A stretch of 64,000 nt of DNA, from contig OY751488.1 of the NCBI GenBank assembly GCA_963565915.1, forward strand, positions 1,798,001 through 1,862,000, given 5' to 3'. This DNA comes from Entoloma clypeatum (taxonomy: Eukaryota; Basidiomycota; Agaricomycetes; Agaricales; Entolomataceae). The position numbers and the translations under genes are program-made. This document shows, one piece after another, positions 14,501-24,648 of this stretch. The notes beneath the pieces were generated by a model. It did no database searches and had not been told where the DNA came from. It saw nothing but the letters and a program-made list of their open reading frames with translations. How positions within the stretch are numbered: the stretch's first letter is position 1; each line of letters begins with the position of its first letter.

Positions 14501-14763
14501 AACTGACTCGAATTTTGTTTTTCACCTTGATAAAAGAATTTCCAGAGTGGTCCCTTCGAAGGTGGCATGGTAGAATGGGATATAACGATGTACACCTTTT
14601 TTTCGAAGGTTGTCAACTTTTTTCCTACCGGGATATTATTACGTGTCGTGCTATTAAGTCTATATTAAGCCTTTACAATCTCTTCAATGCTTGTTAAGGG
14701 TTAAGTTAAGGGTGTTATTAAGCCTTAACTTAACTTAAGCCCTAAGCCTTAAGACCAACACTG
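11564..14763 (-). mobile_element. hAT DNA transposon, 3,200 bp, complete termini
   Basis: The termini are inverted copies starting CAGTGTTGG (left at 11564; right reading inwards from 14763), the usual hAT end, followed inside by many TTAAGG/TTAAGGGTTAA words on both sides. An exact 8-bp duplication flanks it, the hallmark of hAT insertion. The element carries one multi-exon transposase gene on the minus strand. The perfect target duplication and lack of clear stops in conserved blocks suggest a fairly recent insertion. Confidence 0.9.
11671..14568 (-). CDS. hAT transposase with BED finger and C-terminal dimerisation domain
   Basis: The ATG at 14568 gives MPPSKGPLWKFFYQGEK and a BED-type zinc finger: CKGC near the start, then H and C in MIAHLIGNKACPYA, joined across an intron at about 14335-14383. 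A charged, nuclear-signal-like stretch follows (PRKKRKRIF), then FNDAQEELIRNQFLRATISA, SDGWKDNAKNAIAAVNATV and TNKDKKDGVSMCAMF, typical of fungal hAT catalytic regions, and LTRWTTHYTAFRRLLDLK. The C-terminal dimerisation block NQAGCERDFSDLKIKKTRL is clear, followed by an acidic tail ending at 11671. About eight introns are required, and intron edges are inferred. It would cut and paste this element and related short copies. Whether every exon is intact cannot be proven without transcripts; I see no obligatory stop. Confidence 0.75.
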
Positions 14764-14771
14764 GTCGTGAT
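14764..14771. repeat. Right 8-bp target-site duplication of the hAT element
   Basis: GTCGTGAT follows the terminal CCAACACTG directly and equals 11556-11563. Confidence 0.95.
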
Positions 14772-15221
14772 TGGTTGTGATCTCGCGTTGAGATTGTATT
14801 AGATTGTCAATGTGTCGTCATCTTGGCTGGCATTATCAACCCTCGACAATCTTGCCTGGAGCTGACACCTGGGTCTCACCCTTTTACAACTTTGTCTAGG
14901 ACTGCCAGTATGGGGTGAGATGGCCCGAAAGCTATTTGTATTTGCTTCGCCAGCTGACAACGACTTCAAATAAACTTCTCGCGGAATACTTAGCTATCAA
15001 ACCATTGGCCTTGGCAACACTGCGGACAGGTTCTATAACTTGAAGGGAGCCATCCTCAACTCACAAATGCTCAACTCACATTCCTGATCCATCAGTTTCC
15101 CCATTTTGTAGACTCTCCTGTTGAGACTGGGCGGAGGACTCTCGCTGCGACCTGCTCTTCTGAGGCTCTGACTGCTGCATGCACAATTCCCTGATAGGAA
15201 CCCTTGCCCAGGCACAAACAT
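14772..15221. other. Unassigned interval between the hAT element and gypsy copy A
   Basis: I see no coding feature. Homology to gypsy copy B begins abruptly at 15222, so this stretch is either old host sequence or the junction left when copy A lost its 5' part. Confidence 0.5.
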
Positions 15222-15324
15222 GAACTCCGGAAGGGTTAGGAAGGTGTCCGAGGAAGATGCCGAGAATGATGAAACCACAATCTTAGAAGCCGACGAGAAG
15301 GATTTTCCCAAAGGGTCCGATTAA
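15222..15324 (+). pseudogene. Gag C-terminal fragment of gypsy copy A
   Basis: Encodes NSGRVRKVSEEDAENDETT and a short acidic end closing at TAA 15322-15324, the same tail as the complete gag of copy B. Everything upstream, including both zinc knuckles, is missing. Confidence 0.85.
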
Positions 15325-15365
15325 ACGACGCTAAGTCGCGACCCTTATCTATTAAACGGACTTGC

Positions 15366-18300
15366 TTGCCTTGTATGACTGCAGACAATAGAACCTATGT
15401 CATCCCTGCCAAGCGAGCCGCTGCGTCGACTAAGATTGTGAAGGGAGATAAACCTCCGAAAAGACGAGAAATCAGGCTGTTAGCTCAGCTCAGGACACGA
15501 CGAGGACCAAAGGTTATCCAACCTGAGGTTGACAGCGGATGTGAACGCACATGCATCCATCCAGAATAGTATGCGAACAGAACCTCCCCACACGAGGAAT
15601 ACCGCCCGTAGTAATTCTAAATGCGGATGGATCGCCAAATCGACAACAGAAAGCGAACCAACTTGCCGAAGTCAAACTGAATTTGGGAGCACATCAGGAA
15701 ACCATGGAAGCAATGGTACTGGACATTGGGAGAACGGACATGCTCTTGGGACATGACTGGTTGGTACACCACAACCCCACAATCAATTGGACAACCGGCA
15801 CGGTAACGTTCAACCGGTGCCCAACAACATGCCAAACCAAACATTCGGAATTCAGGGTTAACCTTGATGGTCGCAAACACCGGGTTCGCATGGTTGAGGT
15901 GCGCGACAAAGATGCACCCAAGAAGTCGGATCAGAAATGGAAGCCTGGAGACCCTATCTTGGAAACTGTCACTCCCACACTACCTCCCACAACCAAACGA
16001 CCCTCATATGTTGAACGATTTGCTCATCTTTTCGAGAAAGAGAACTTTGATAAGATCCCAAAGGAGAGGGAATGGGACCATGGTATCGAACTTACACCGG
16101 ACGCACCAAAAGAACTAGGGGGAAATACATATCCTATGACGCAAAAAGAACAAGAGGAATTGGACGCATTCATTGACAAGGGTCTAGCAACAGGAAAGAT
16201 CCGTCTGTCCAAATCCCCTTATGCCTCCCCTTGCTTCTTCATCAACAAGAAGGATGGCTCCAAACGATTGGTACAAGATTACCGCATGGTCAATAAATTC
16301 ACAGTCAAAGACAAGTTTCCACTCCCACGAATATCCGATCTCTTGGACGTGCTGAAAGATGCAGTCTACTTCAATAAAATGGACATCATGTGGGGCTATA
16401 ACAACATCCGGATTAAGGAGGGCGATGAATGGAAAGCTGCCTTCCTCACCAGTCGAGGATTGTTCGAACCATTGGTCATGTTTTTCAGTCTTTGCAACTC
16501 CCCGGGAACATTCTCTCGAATGATGGCTAGTCTATTCCAGGACCAGATCCGCCGACGTATCTGCGTGATCTACATGGATGACATCGTGGCTATCGGTAAA
16601 ACCAAGGAAGAACTCACGTGAAACACTGAAGAAATCCTACAGATCCTATCGGACAATGATCTGTTCCTAAAGGAGAAGAAGTGTTTATGGGAAGTAACGA
16701 AATGTCCTATATTGGGATATGTGGTTGGTGAGGGACGTGTGGAGATGGAAACTGAGAAGGTGGATACAATTCGAAACTGGCGAGCACCCACATCAAAAAA
16801 GGAAGTTCAGAAGTTCCTTGGATTTGCTAACTTCTATTGATGATTTATTGAAGGGTACTCAAACATCGCGAAACCTCTCACCGCGCTCACAGGCGGTACA
16901 GCATTTACTTGGGGACCAACAGAGCAGCAAGCTTTTGAAGGTCTCATATGGGCAATTACATCGGCACCAGTCTTGGCATTACCGAAACCAGAGGGACAGT
17001 TCAGGGTGGAAACCGATGCATCGGGCTATGCAATTGGAGCAGTACTCTCTCAGAAGCAAGACGACAAATGGCACCCCATTGCGTTCTTGTCGTGGACCAT
17101 GTCCGCGGCCGAACAGAATTACGAGATATACAACAAAGAACTCCTGGCAGTCGTGGAAGCATTGAAAGATTGGAGACACTATCTGCTTGAAGCCAGGGAA
17201 CGTTTCGAGATCTTGACCGATCACAAGAACCTGGAATATTTCTGTTGTCCTCAGGACCTAAATCAACGACAGCGACGCTGGAAAATGAAGTTACAGGACT
17301 ATGACTTCGAATTATGGCATGTACCTGGCAAGACCAATGCAAAAGCGGACATCCTGTCACGCTTACCCTGGTATGAAGCGGAACTCGAACCACAGAACAG
17401 TGACCAGATGCTCAAGGAGGGACTATTCTTGAAACGGTTGGAATCAGAAGATGTGGTACAGATGGAGATGTTCACGGAGGAACAATTCTTTGAAGGGGGT
17501 GAAACATCTGATTCCATCAAAATTGGAAACGTCACAACCATTGAAAATCCGTGGATCGCACGCATCAAGGGTTCAAACCGCATGGAGACAGAAGTAGCGC
17601 AGGGCCTAAAAAAGAATCCTCATTGGTATCAGCAAGAGAATGGGGTCACCTACACAGGAGAACGAGTCTATGTCCCGCCAGACCCACAATTACAACAAGA
17701 ATTGATGTTTGAGTCACATGATGCACCAGTGGCTGGACATCCAGGACAGTACCGGACACATGAACTCCTCACTCGCACCTACTGGTGGCCTACCATACTG
17801 CATGATGTGAAGAAGTATGTAAATGGTTGCGACACTTGTCAACGCAACAAGATTAACTGACAAAAGCGACATGCTCCGCTACATCCCCATGCAGCACCAA
17901 GTCACCCATGGGAAGACATAGGAATCGACGTTGTGGGACCGATACCAGAATCTGATGGAAAAAACGCAATTCTGGTCATCACAGATAGACATTCGAAGAT
18001 GCTTCACCTCATTCTGACAACTGTGGAACTATCAGCGGAAGGATTAGCCAAGATCTATCGGGATCAGATATGGAAGCTTCATGGGATCCCAAAGAAGATC
18101 ATCAGCGATAGGGGACTGCAGTTCGCCGCAAAGTTCATGGAGATACTCTGCCGCATGCTAGGGATCAAGAGGAACCTGTCCACCGCGTACCACCCACAGA
18201 CTGATGGACAGGCCGAGCGATCGCATCAGGAGACAGAAGCGTTCTTATGAAACTTTGTCAACCATCTACAGGATGATTGGGCTGAATGGATCGCAATCGC

Positions 18301-18973
18301 AGAGTTCCAGTACAATGACAAGGAACATCAGGCAACGAAGCACACCCCATTCTACCTCAACTACGGTTTACATCCATGGAAGGGAGAGCTCGTGTTAGAA
18401 GATACCAATCCGGCTGCCAACGACTTCTTGAAAAAACTCAAACAGGCACGAGAAGAAGCCAATGCTGCGCTGAAACAAGCACAGGATCAGATGAAGAAGA
18501 CAGTTGACACACGGCGAAGTCCGTCTCAGGACTACCACATCGGAGACAAGGTGTGGCTGGAAGGGACTAACATCAGGACCGATCGTCCCTCAAAGAAACT
18601 TGATGCACTCCGACATGGACCATTCAAAGTCCTAGAGAAGAAAGGAGCTAGCGCGTACCTTCTTGATCTTCCGAAGACTTGGAAGATGATTCACCCTGTG
18701 TTCAATGAGACCCTGTTGTCACCATATGAAACTCCGAAGTACGCCATCCAGAAAAAGAAACCAGCCCCTGATCCGATCATCGTCGAAGGACCAGAAGAGT
18801 ACCATGTGTCTACGATCCTGGACTCTCGAAAGTTCCGCGGAAAGATCCAGTACCTCGTCCAGTGGGAAGGATATGGCCCAGAAGAGAACACATGGGAACC
18901 TCGAGCTAATGTTCAGAACGCTCAAGATTTGATCCGTGATTTCCATCGGCAGAACCCGTCTCGCCCACGATAA
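15366..18973 (+). pseudogene. Pol of gypsy copy A (protease-RT-RNase H-integrase-chromodomain), broken
   Basis: The protease motif is EVDSGCERTC at about 15530. Near 15568 one base appears missing, shifting the frame; the pol frame resumes with NLPTRGIPPVVILNADG. RT blocks are FFINKKDGSKRLVQDYR and the catalytic ICVIYMDDIVA at about 16563. RNase H shows ETDASGYAIGAVLS and LTDHKNLEYF. Integrase has the HHCC finger (HDAPVAGHPG, CDTCQRNK), GIDVVGPIP and SDRGLQFAAKF. The C-terminus is a chromodomain ([20 protein letters not shown]), which in chromoviruses guides integration to heterochromatin. TGA stops lie at 16619, 16838, 16841, 17858 and 18248, each where arginine (CGA) is expected, for example FYRRFIEGYS in RT. 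Confidence 0.9.
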
Positions 18974-19107
18974 AAGACAGCTCTCAGAATCCATGACAAG
19001 TATCGACCTCATCAGTCAACCACACACCAAGTTCCCCGCTCTAGTCCTTTTTCCTGCCCAATATAGCCTCCCCCTTCTTCTTCTATCTCTCAACCATCCT
19101 CGCCGCC

Positions 19108-19479
19108 ATGTCCAACACCACCGTCACCTCCACCTCCACCACTGACATCAACCCTGCCATCGCCGCCCTCATGAACGAAGCACTCTCCATGAGAGACCAA
19201 ATCCATGCTCTCGAAACTTCCCTTGCCGACCTCCTCCATCACCAGATGCATATCCGGCTTCACTCGCTATCCAATCTCCCCGTCGCCCTGACTCCCGAGG
19301 AAAAACAGATTCTCGGAAATTACACCAGCACCCTCGTCATCAAAAACCGATGCATTCGGCTGGCCATCAAAGGCCTTGAGCTCGCTGTAGCCATCAATGA
19401 GGAATTGATATATGATTGGAGCCTCAAGGAAAGTCCGAACTGGTCCGATCCCGGCAACAATGAGGGATGGGGACAGTGA
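19108..19479 (+). CDS. Accessory ORF between integrase and 3' LTR of gypsy copy A
   Basis: This is an intact 123-codon frame, starting in a good context (CGCCGCCATGTCC) after a pyrimidine-rich leader. It begins MSNTTVTSTSTTDINPAIAA, continues into a helical, probably coiled-coil part (MNEALSMRDQIHALETSLAD), and ends with an acidic, Asn/Gly-rich tail. It has no signal peptide or membrane segment, so it is not an envelope protein. The matching ORF in copy B (30758-31128) is frameshifted. I do not recognise a family; its place inside the element in both copies shows it belongs to the retrotransposon. A captured host fragment is the alternative. Confidence 0.6.
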   Translation: MSNTTVTSTSTTDINPAIAALMNEALSMRDQIHALETSLADLLHHQMHIRLHSLSNLPVALTPEEKQILGNYTSTLVIKNRCIRLAIKGLELAVAINEELIYDWSLKESPNWSDPGNNEGWGQ

Positions 19480-19513
19480 CTCTGTGAGGACACAGAGCTT
19501 GGAGAGGGGAACA

Positions 19514-19915
19514 TGTTACGGACTCTATGGTATGAGGACCACGTCATATCTTTTACCTATCGGCCCGACTCAGCGTCCTCTTACGAACTCACTATGTCTA
19601 ACGTCTACTTTCGCAACCTTCGATTCCCAGTCTGACTCATTACATTACTTTGTCATCCCCTTTAGTATACTTTGCTCCCACGCTGACTCACTTTCCGCAG
19701 TCAGCTTACTCACTGTACATAGCCTTCCGCAGTCGCCTTACTCATGCGCACTGCCTTCCGCAGTACTGACTCATCCGCTACCGCCTATAGTCAGTACCTA
19801 TATAACCCTCTTGTACTATAGTAGATTCCTTAGATTTAGCAATCACTTTGCTCTTCGCCTTTCCACTTTCCTGCATACTCTGCCTGAACCTTGGAATGGT
19901 TTGTTAAGCATAACA
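19514..19915 (+). repeat. 3' LTR of gypsy copy A (402 bp)
   Basis: Starts TGTTACGG and ends AAGCATAACA, with a 5-bp terminal inverted repeat TGTTA/TAACA. It is preceded by the polypurine tract GGAGAGGGGA and aligns along its full length with both LTRs of copy B. Confidence 0.92.
19633..19805 (+). promoter_or_regulatory. LTR promoter with clustered TGACTCA (bZIP/Gcn4-type) sites and TATA box
   Basis: Perfect TGACTCA heptamers stand at 19633-19639, 19684-19690 and 19767-19773, and TTACTCA variants at 19706-19712 and 19738-19744. A TATATAA box follows at 19799-19805. The heptamers alternate with copies of TTCCGCAGT, making a loose 31-33-bp tandem array. TGACTCA is the known binding site of Gcn4/Cpc1 and AP-1 type bZIP factors; activation by amino-acid starvation is inferred, not shown. 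The same array occurs in the LTRs of copy B and in the LTR scraps of the palindrome arms. Confidence 0.65.
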
Positions 19916-19940
19916 TATTCCCCTCTTAGGTCTGACACCC

Positions 19941-20897
19941 ATGGAAGACCGTGAGAAAATAAACAAGGTCATGTGGTCTCGGTTATTTAACGGAGATGAG
20001 CGGCCCAAGGGTTTTCTTCCAGTTACCACCAACATGCCCCAACACTCAAACACACAACCCGCGCGCTCCAGCGCCAACCTTGACGACTCCGAAGAGGAGC
20101 TCCTGCGCCGTCTGGCGCAGGTACGCAAGGAGAAGGAGGAGGCGGAGGCAAGGAAGAAGGCGGAGGCCAAGAGGAGGGTGAGGGAGGCACAGGCGAAGAA
20201 GAGGGCAGAGGTGGAGGCAAAGGCAGAGGTGGAGAAGAAGAGGGCGAAGAAGGCGGGGAAACAGAGGGCGGAGAGCGGAGCAGAGGAGTCGGAGGTCCAG
20301 GGGGAGGCGTGTCAGGCCTGTGCGCAGGCGAAGGTGGAATGCAAGTGGGCGTTGTGAGTACCCACTTCTCCATTTTCTTTTTCTTACTGACAATCTCCTT
20401 AGGCAGGGAAAAGGCACTGCATGCCAGCGGTGCAAGGATGGCAACGGGTATGCCTGAGGGCCGGCGAGACACAGGCGAAGCAGAAGCAGGGAAGGACGGA
20501 GGAAGCCGTTGCGGAGGTCGCGGGCCTGAGCAGGGCGAAAAACTGCTGCGGCGCAGGGGTCGCGGAGGAGCTCCGGGGGCTCCAGGACGCTCTGGAAGAG
20601 AGGGAGGAGCAGTTGGCGAGGGTCGGTTGGGCGCTGCTCCGGCAGCTACAAATTATGAACAACCACCTCGCCTACTGGAATTTCCTGCTGGAGGCGGCGG
20701 CTCCGGAGTCGGAGATGGAGGACGGAGAAGAGGAAGAAGGAGAGGAAGAGGATGAGGAAAAGGACGAGGGGGAGGTTGAGGGGTTGGTGGACAGGGAGCT
20801 TGTGGAACTGCAAGCGGAGAAAGAGGAGGCGGAGGGAGAACCAGAGGAAGAGTCAGAGGATGATGGTCTGCCAGCCAAAAAGGCCAAAACCCAGTAG
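19941..20897 (+). pseudogene. Coiled-coil protein with CxxC zinc-cluster-like motif, one-base frameshift
   Basis: The ATG at 19941 gives MEDREKINKVMWSRLFNGDE, a Lys/Glu/Arg/Ala-rich coiled coil (about residues 40-115) and a cysteine cluster CQACAQAKVEC. An intron of about 48 bp (donor at about 20355) joins to TACQRCKDG near 20420, the second half of the cluster (C-x2-C-x6-C style). Directly after this the frame runs into a TGA. A one-base shift inside GATGGCAACG restores VCLRAGETQ and a long helical region ending in an acidic tail at 20897, so a single base appears lost (or mis-sequenced). Such coiled-coil/CxxC genes are common near agaricomycete retroelements, but I know no function. It begins 25 bp after the LTR of copy A. 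Confidence 0.55.
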
Positions 20898-20964
20898 CCC
20901 CTCCCCCCTCTAATTGTTTTATTTTATTTTATTTTATTTTGCAATATGAGTGTCTTGCATGGTT

Positions 20965-23900
20965 CTATAGGCATGATAAGGGGCCCGGTTTCTCTGGATA
21001 CGCGAAGTGGAAATCCGCGACTAAGTCCATCGCGTGTTCGAGTTCCGTGGCGGGTAGCCAGGACTGTTCCTCATCGGTTCCTTCATAGCCTAGCCAACGG
21101 ACTAGGTAGAGCAGGTTGCAAGAACACCGACGATCCAGTTTGGTGTCAAGGATTTCGGCGATTTTGTATTCCACTTCTCCTTCAACGTTGATCAGAGGAG
21201 GCGGAGTTACTGTCCAGTTCGGAATGACATTCGGAACAGATGGCTCCAGCATGGAGATGTGGAAAATGGGGTGAACACCGTGTATGGTGTCTGGAAGTCG
21301 GAGGGTGTAAGAGTGTGTACCATTCCTGACAAGGATGTCAAAGGGGCCAAGGTACTTTTCAGACAGCTTTTTGGAGGGTTGTGTAGTGCGGAAAAACTTA
21401 GCCTTCACAAACGCTTGCTGTCCTACTTCGAGCGGAGGGGGCGGAGCATGCCAGAGATTGGCGGGGCCTTGATAACGTCATTGAGCTTCTAGGATTGTAG
21501 ATTTGAGTTCTTGGTGAAGCTCGTCCAGATCTATGATGAATTGTCGGGCACGGGCAGATCTGAGGTTGCGCTCTGGATGGACAGAGAGGTTTGGATGATA
21601 ACCTTTATTGGCAAAGAAGGGCGAGATCCCGGTTGTAGCACTCAGAGCATTGTTGTATGTGAACTCTGCAAGTGGAAGTAGCTCGGACCAGTTGTCCTGC
21701 TGATAGTTGCAGAAAATGTGGAGGTACTGTTCCAAGGTTTGGTTGGTATGTTTGGTTTGACCATTGACTTCAGGATGATAGCCAGAGGTGAAGTGCAGAG
21801 TCATGTTGAGGGCTTTTCCGAGGGAGCCGGAAAAAGCGGGAGATGAACTCCGGGCCTTGGTCAGAGGTGACATGTTCCGGTACTCTGTGCTTGGAGAACA
21901 CATGCAAGATGAACAAGGTGGCTAGATCTTCAGAGGTGCAGTGGATCGTAGTCGGAACAAAAATGCTTTGTTTTGTCATTTGGTCAACAATAACAAGGAT
22001 TGCGTCAAAACCGCCGGAGGTCGGAAGTGTCTCGATGAAGTCCATGGATATGGAGTTCCACGGAAGGTTCGGAACTGGGAGTTGCTTCAGCATACCATAG
22101 GGCTTGTGGCGTTGAGGTTTAGAGCACATGCAAGTGGTGCAGGATTTGCAGTACTTTTTGACAAAGTCTTGAACACCAGGCCAAGTATAATCTCGTTGAA
22201 TGTGACTAACTGTCTTGTTCTGTCCGGGGTGTCTGGAGAGAATATGGTCGTGCTTGTTGCAGAGGGTGTGGAGCCAGAGGTTATCGGAGTCGGGGACATA
22301 AATGCGACCACTATGCTGGAGGAAACTGTCAGAGTCTACGGACCAGTGCAGTTTGGGCTCCTTGAGATGGTCGGCATAGATTGGGTCGGATGGGAGTGAG
22401 CGGAAAATGTCGGAGTGCAACTGTTCAATGTCCATTATGACTGTGGCACGGAGAACAGGGGTGAACAACTCCGTAGCTCAGAGAGATGCGGGCAGCTGTT
22501 CTTGGGAAAAGACTGGTCGGAAGTTGCTTGGGTTTACCGACGCATAGTCGCTATTCCCCTCTTTGGGATAGATGTCCCATCGTCTAGTCAAAGAGTCCGG
22601 CTTGGTACCGAGACGTCCGGGGCGGAAGTGAATCAAGAGATTGAACTGAGAGAGGAACTCGGACCACTGGGCCTGTCGGCGGGTGAGAACCTTTGTAGTG
22701 GTGAAGTATTCCAGGTTCTTGTGGTCCGTGACAATGTCGATTGGAGCAGCGGAGCCTTCAAGGTAATGTCGCCATACCTTGAATGCTTCATGGATAGCAA
22801 GTAACTCCTTGTCGTGCGTGTCGTAGTTGAGTTCCGGGGCGGTGAAGGTGCGGGAGTGGAACACTACTGGGTGTATCTCCTCGTCGGAGGTCCGGATGGA
22901 CAAAATAGCACCAAGTGCATAGTCAGAGGCGTCCGTCTTGATAATAATAGGTTGATCAGGAGTCCAATGAGTGAGGACTGGTGCCTTGGTAAAAGCGAGC
23001 TTCAACTTGTTGAACGCACTCCGTGCGGAGTCGGAGAAACGGAACGGAGTACCCTTCTGGGTGAGTCGGGTAAGCAGAACAATGATGTCCGAATAACCAT
23101 GGATGAAATGTCGATAGAAATTTGCGAATCCAAGGAAAGACTGTACATCCTTCACTTTTTGAGGTTCAGGCCACTCTTGAATGGTCTTCACCTTGGTTTC
23201 GGACATGCGGAGACCGGAGGGAGAAAGGATGAAACCAAGATATTCGACTGTGGCGACAGAAAATTTGCACTTGTCGGAGCGGACGTAAAGTCTGTTCTTG
23301 CGGAGACGTCGGAGAACTTCCTTGACATCGTCGGGGTGCTTGGCGGGGTCGTCGGAGTAAATGAGAATGTCATCGAGATAGACCACCACTGTAACATCGA
23401 GGAGGTCACTGAAGATATCATTCACAAATCGCTGAAAAGCGGCAGGGGCGTTGGATAGTCCAAAAGGCATAACAAGCCATTCAAACGATCCGTAACGAGT
23501 GCGGAAAGCGGTTTTCCATTCATCTCCGTCGGCAATGTGGACAAGATGATATGCATGCCAGAGATCAAGAGTGGTATAAACATGCACTTTTCTGCAGTGG
23601 AAAGGAGGTCGGAGATGAGCGGAAGAGGGTATCGATCCTTCTTGGTAACTTTGTTCAGGCCCCGATAGTTGACGCACAGGCGGAGGGAACCGTCCTTCTT
23701 TCGAACAAAGAGGACCGGAGCGCCGTGCGGAGAGCGAGAGGGGCGAATGAAACCAATGGCCAAATGTTCGTCTATGAAGCTTCGCAGGGCAGATAGTTTG
23801 GATTGTGAAATGGAGTACATAGGGCCAATAGGGGGAGTCGATCCGTCTTCTAACTCAATGCGGAGGTCATACGGACGATGCGGAGCGAGGGTGTCTGCTT

Positions 23901-24493
23901 TTGTCTTGCTAAAAACATCGGCAAAATTGTGATATTCCTCTGGGATATGGGAGAGGTCCGGAGGCTCCTCGGACATAGAAATGGATTGGGCGGAGATCAT
24001 GTGGTCGGAGAGGTGAATTTGGAAAGATTGGGCACCTGGAAGTTTGCAAGCGCGCACAAATGCGGCTGCATTTATCAATGCAATATTCGGAACAACATCC
24101 GGATGTGCCGGAGTCGGAGGTCGGAGTATCGGGAGAGGTCTGTGGAGGTAGCGGAGCTGACCTGGCAGAAGACGTCAAGGTCGGAGACTCCTTCAAGAGC
24201 TGTGGACGGAAAGTAATACTGCCCAATACCCAGTCAATCATAGGATTGTAGCGGGTGAGCCAGTTGTATCCAAGAACCATAGAACAGGAGGAATCGAGCG
24301 GAGTCACGTAGGCTGTAATGGCCATATATTCACCAGAGAGAAAGTATACAGGGAGATCAACTGCCTGAGTAATGACGGAGTTGGACGTTCTGTCAAATAA
24401 TTTAAGTTCAATCGGAGGTATGGAGGTGAAAGGGAGTTTATAGGATGAAGCATAACGGGAGTCAATAAAACAATGAGTAGAGCTGGAGTCCAC
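20965..24493 (-). pseudogene. Pol of gypsy family C, frameshifted, with altered catalytic residues
   Basis: The protease site reads [12 protein letters not shown] where DSGATH is usual. RT starts with [18 protein letters not shown] and [19 protein letters not shown], then breaks by frameshift near 23580. It resumes [20 protein letters not shown] with catalytic VVYLDDILIYSD. RNase H shows KTDASDYALGAIL and VTDHKNLEYF. Integrase shows SMDFIETLP and VTSDQGPEF, then a second frameshift near 21800. The third catalytic residue is lost: GQTKHTNQTLEQYL has Lys where Glu is expected (G-to-A change). The chromodomain ends the frame (VEYKIAEILDTKL, NLLYLVRWLGYEG). Confidence 0.85.
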
Positions 24494-24648
24494 AAGGGTG
24501 GCTATCGGAGAAGAATCGGAGATAAGCGGAGATGTAAGTCGGACACGGAGGGAATTGGGATCAGAAAGAGCGGAAGCATTGAGTAGAGCGGTAGGACAGA
24601 TGGGTTCAACGCAGTCCTCAGGCCGTACAGAGTCCTGTGGACTGCCTG

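Larger units (their letters stand above)
15222..19915 (+). mobile_element. Ty3/gypsy chromodomain retrotransposon copy A, 5'-truncated
   Basis: This copy is nearly identical to copy B (30323-37224, opposite strand) but starts only in the last 34 codons of gag; the 5' LTR, leader and most of gag are missing. Order: gag tail, protease, reverse transcriptase, RNase H, integrase, chromodomain, an extra ORF, polypurine tract (19501-19510) and 3' LTR (19514-19915). The coding part carries one frameshift and five TGA stops, all shared with copy B, so it cannot be autonomous. No flanking duplication can be checked because the 5' end is lost. Confidence 0.9.

Noticed and set aside
16973..17860. RNase H/integrase frame as a stand-alone intact gene
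   Set aside because: It is a segment of the gypsy pol between two TGA stops; the internal ATG has no start context.
15366..18973. TGA read as arginine or another amino acid (a recoded stop) in the gypsy pol genes
   Set aside because: Host genes in the same window use TGA as a normal stop and CGA for arginine, and the elements also carry frameshifts and TAG stops; mutation of CGA is simpler.
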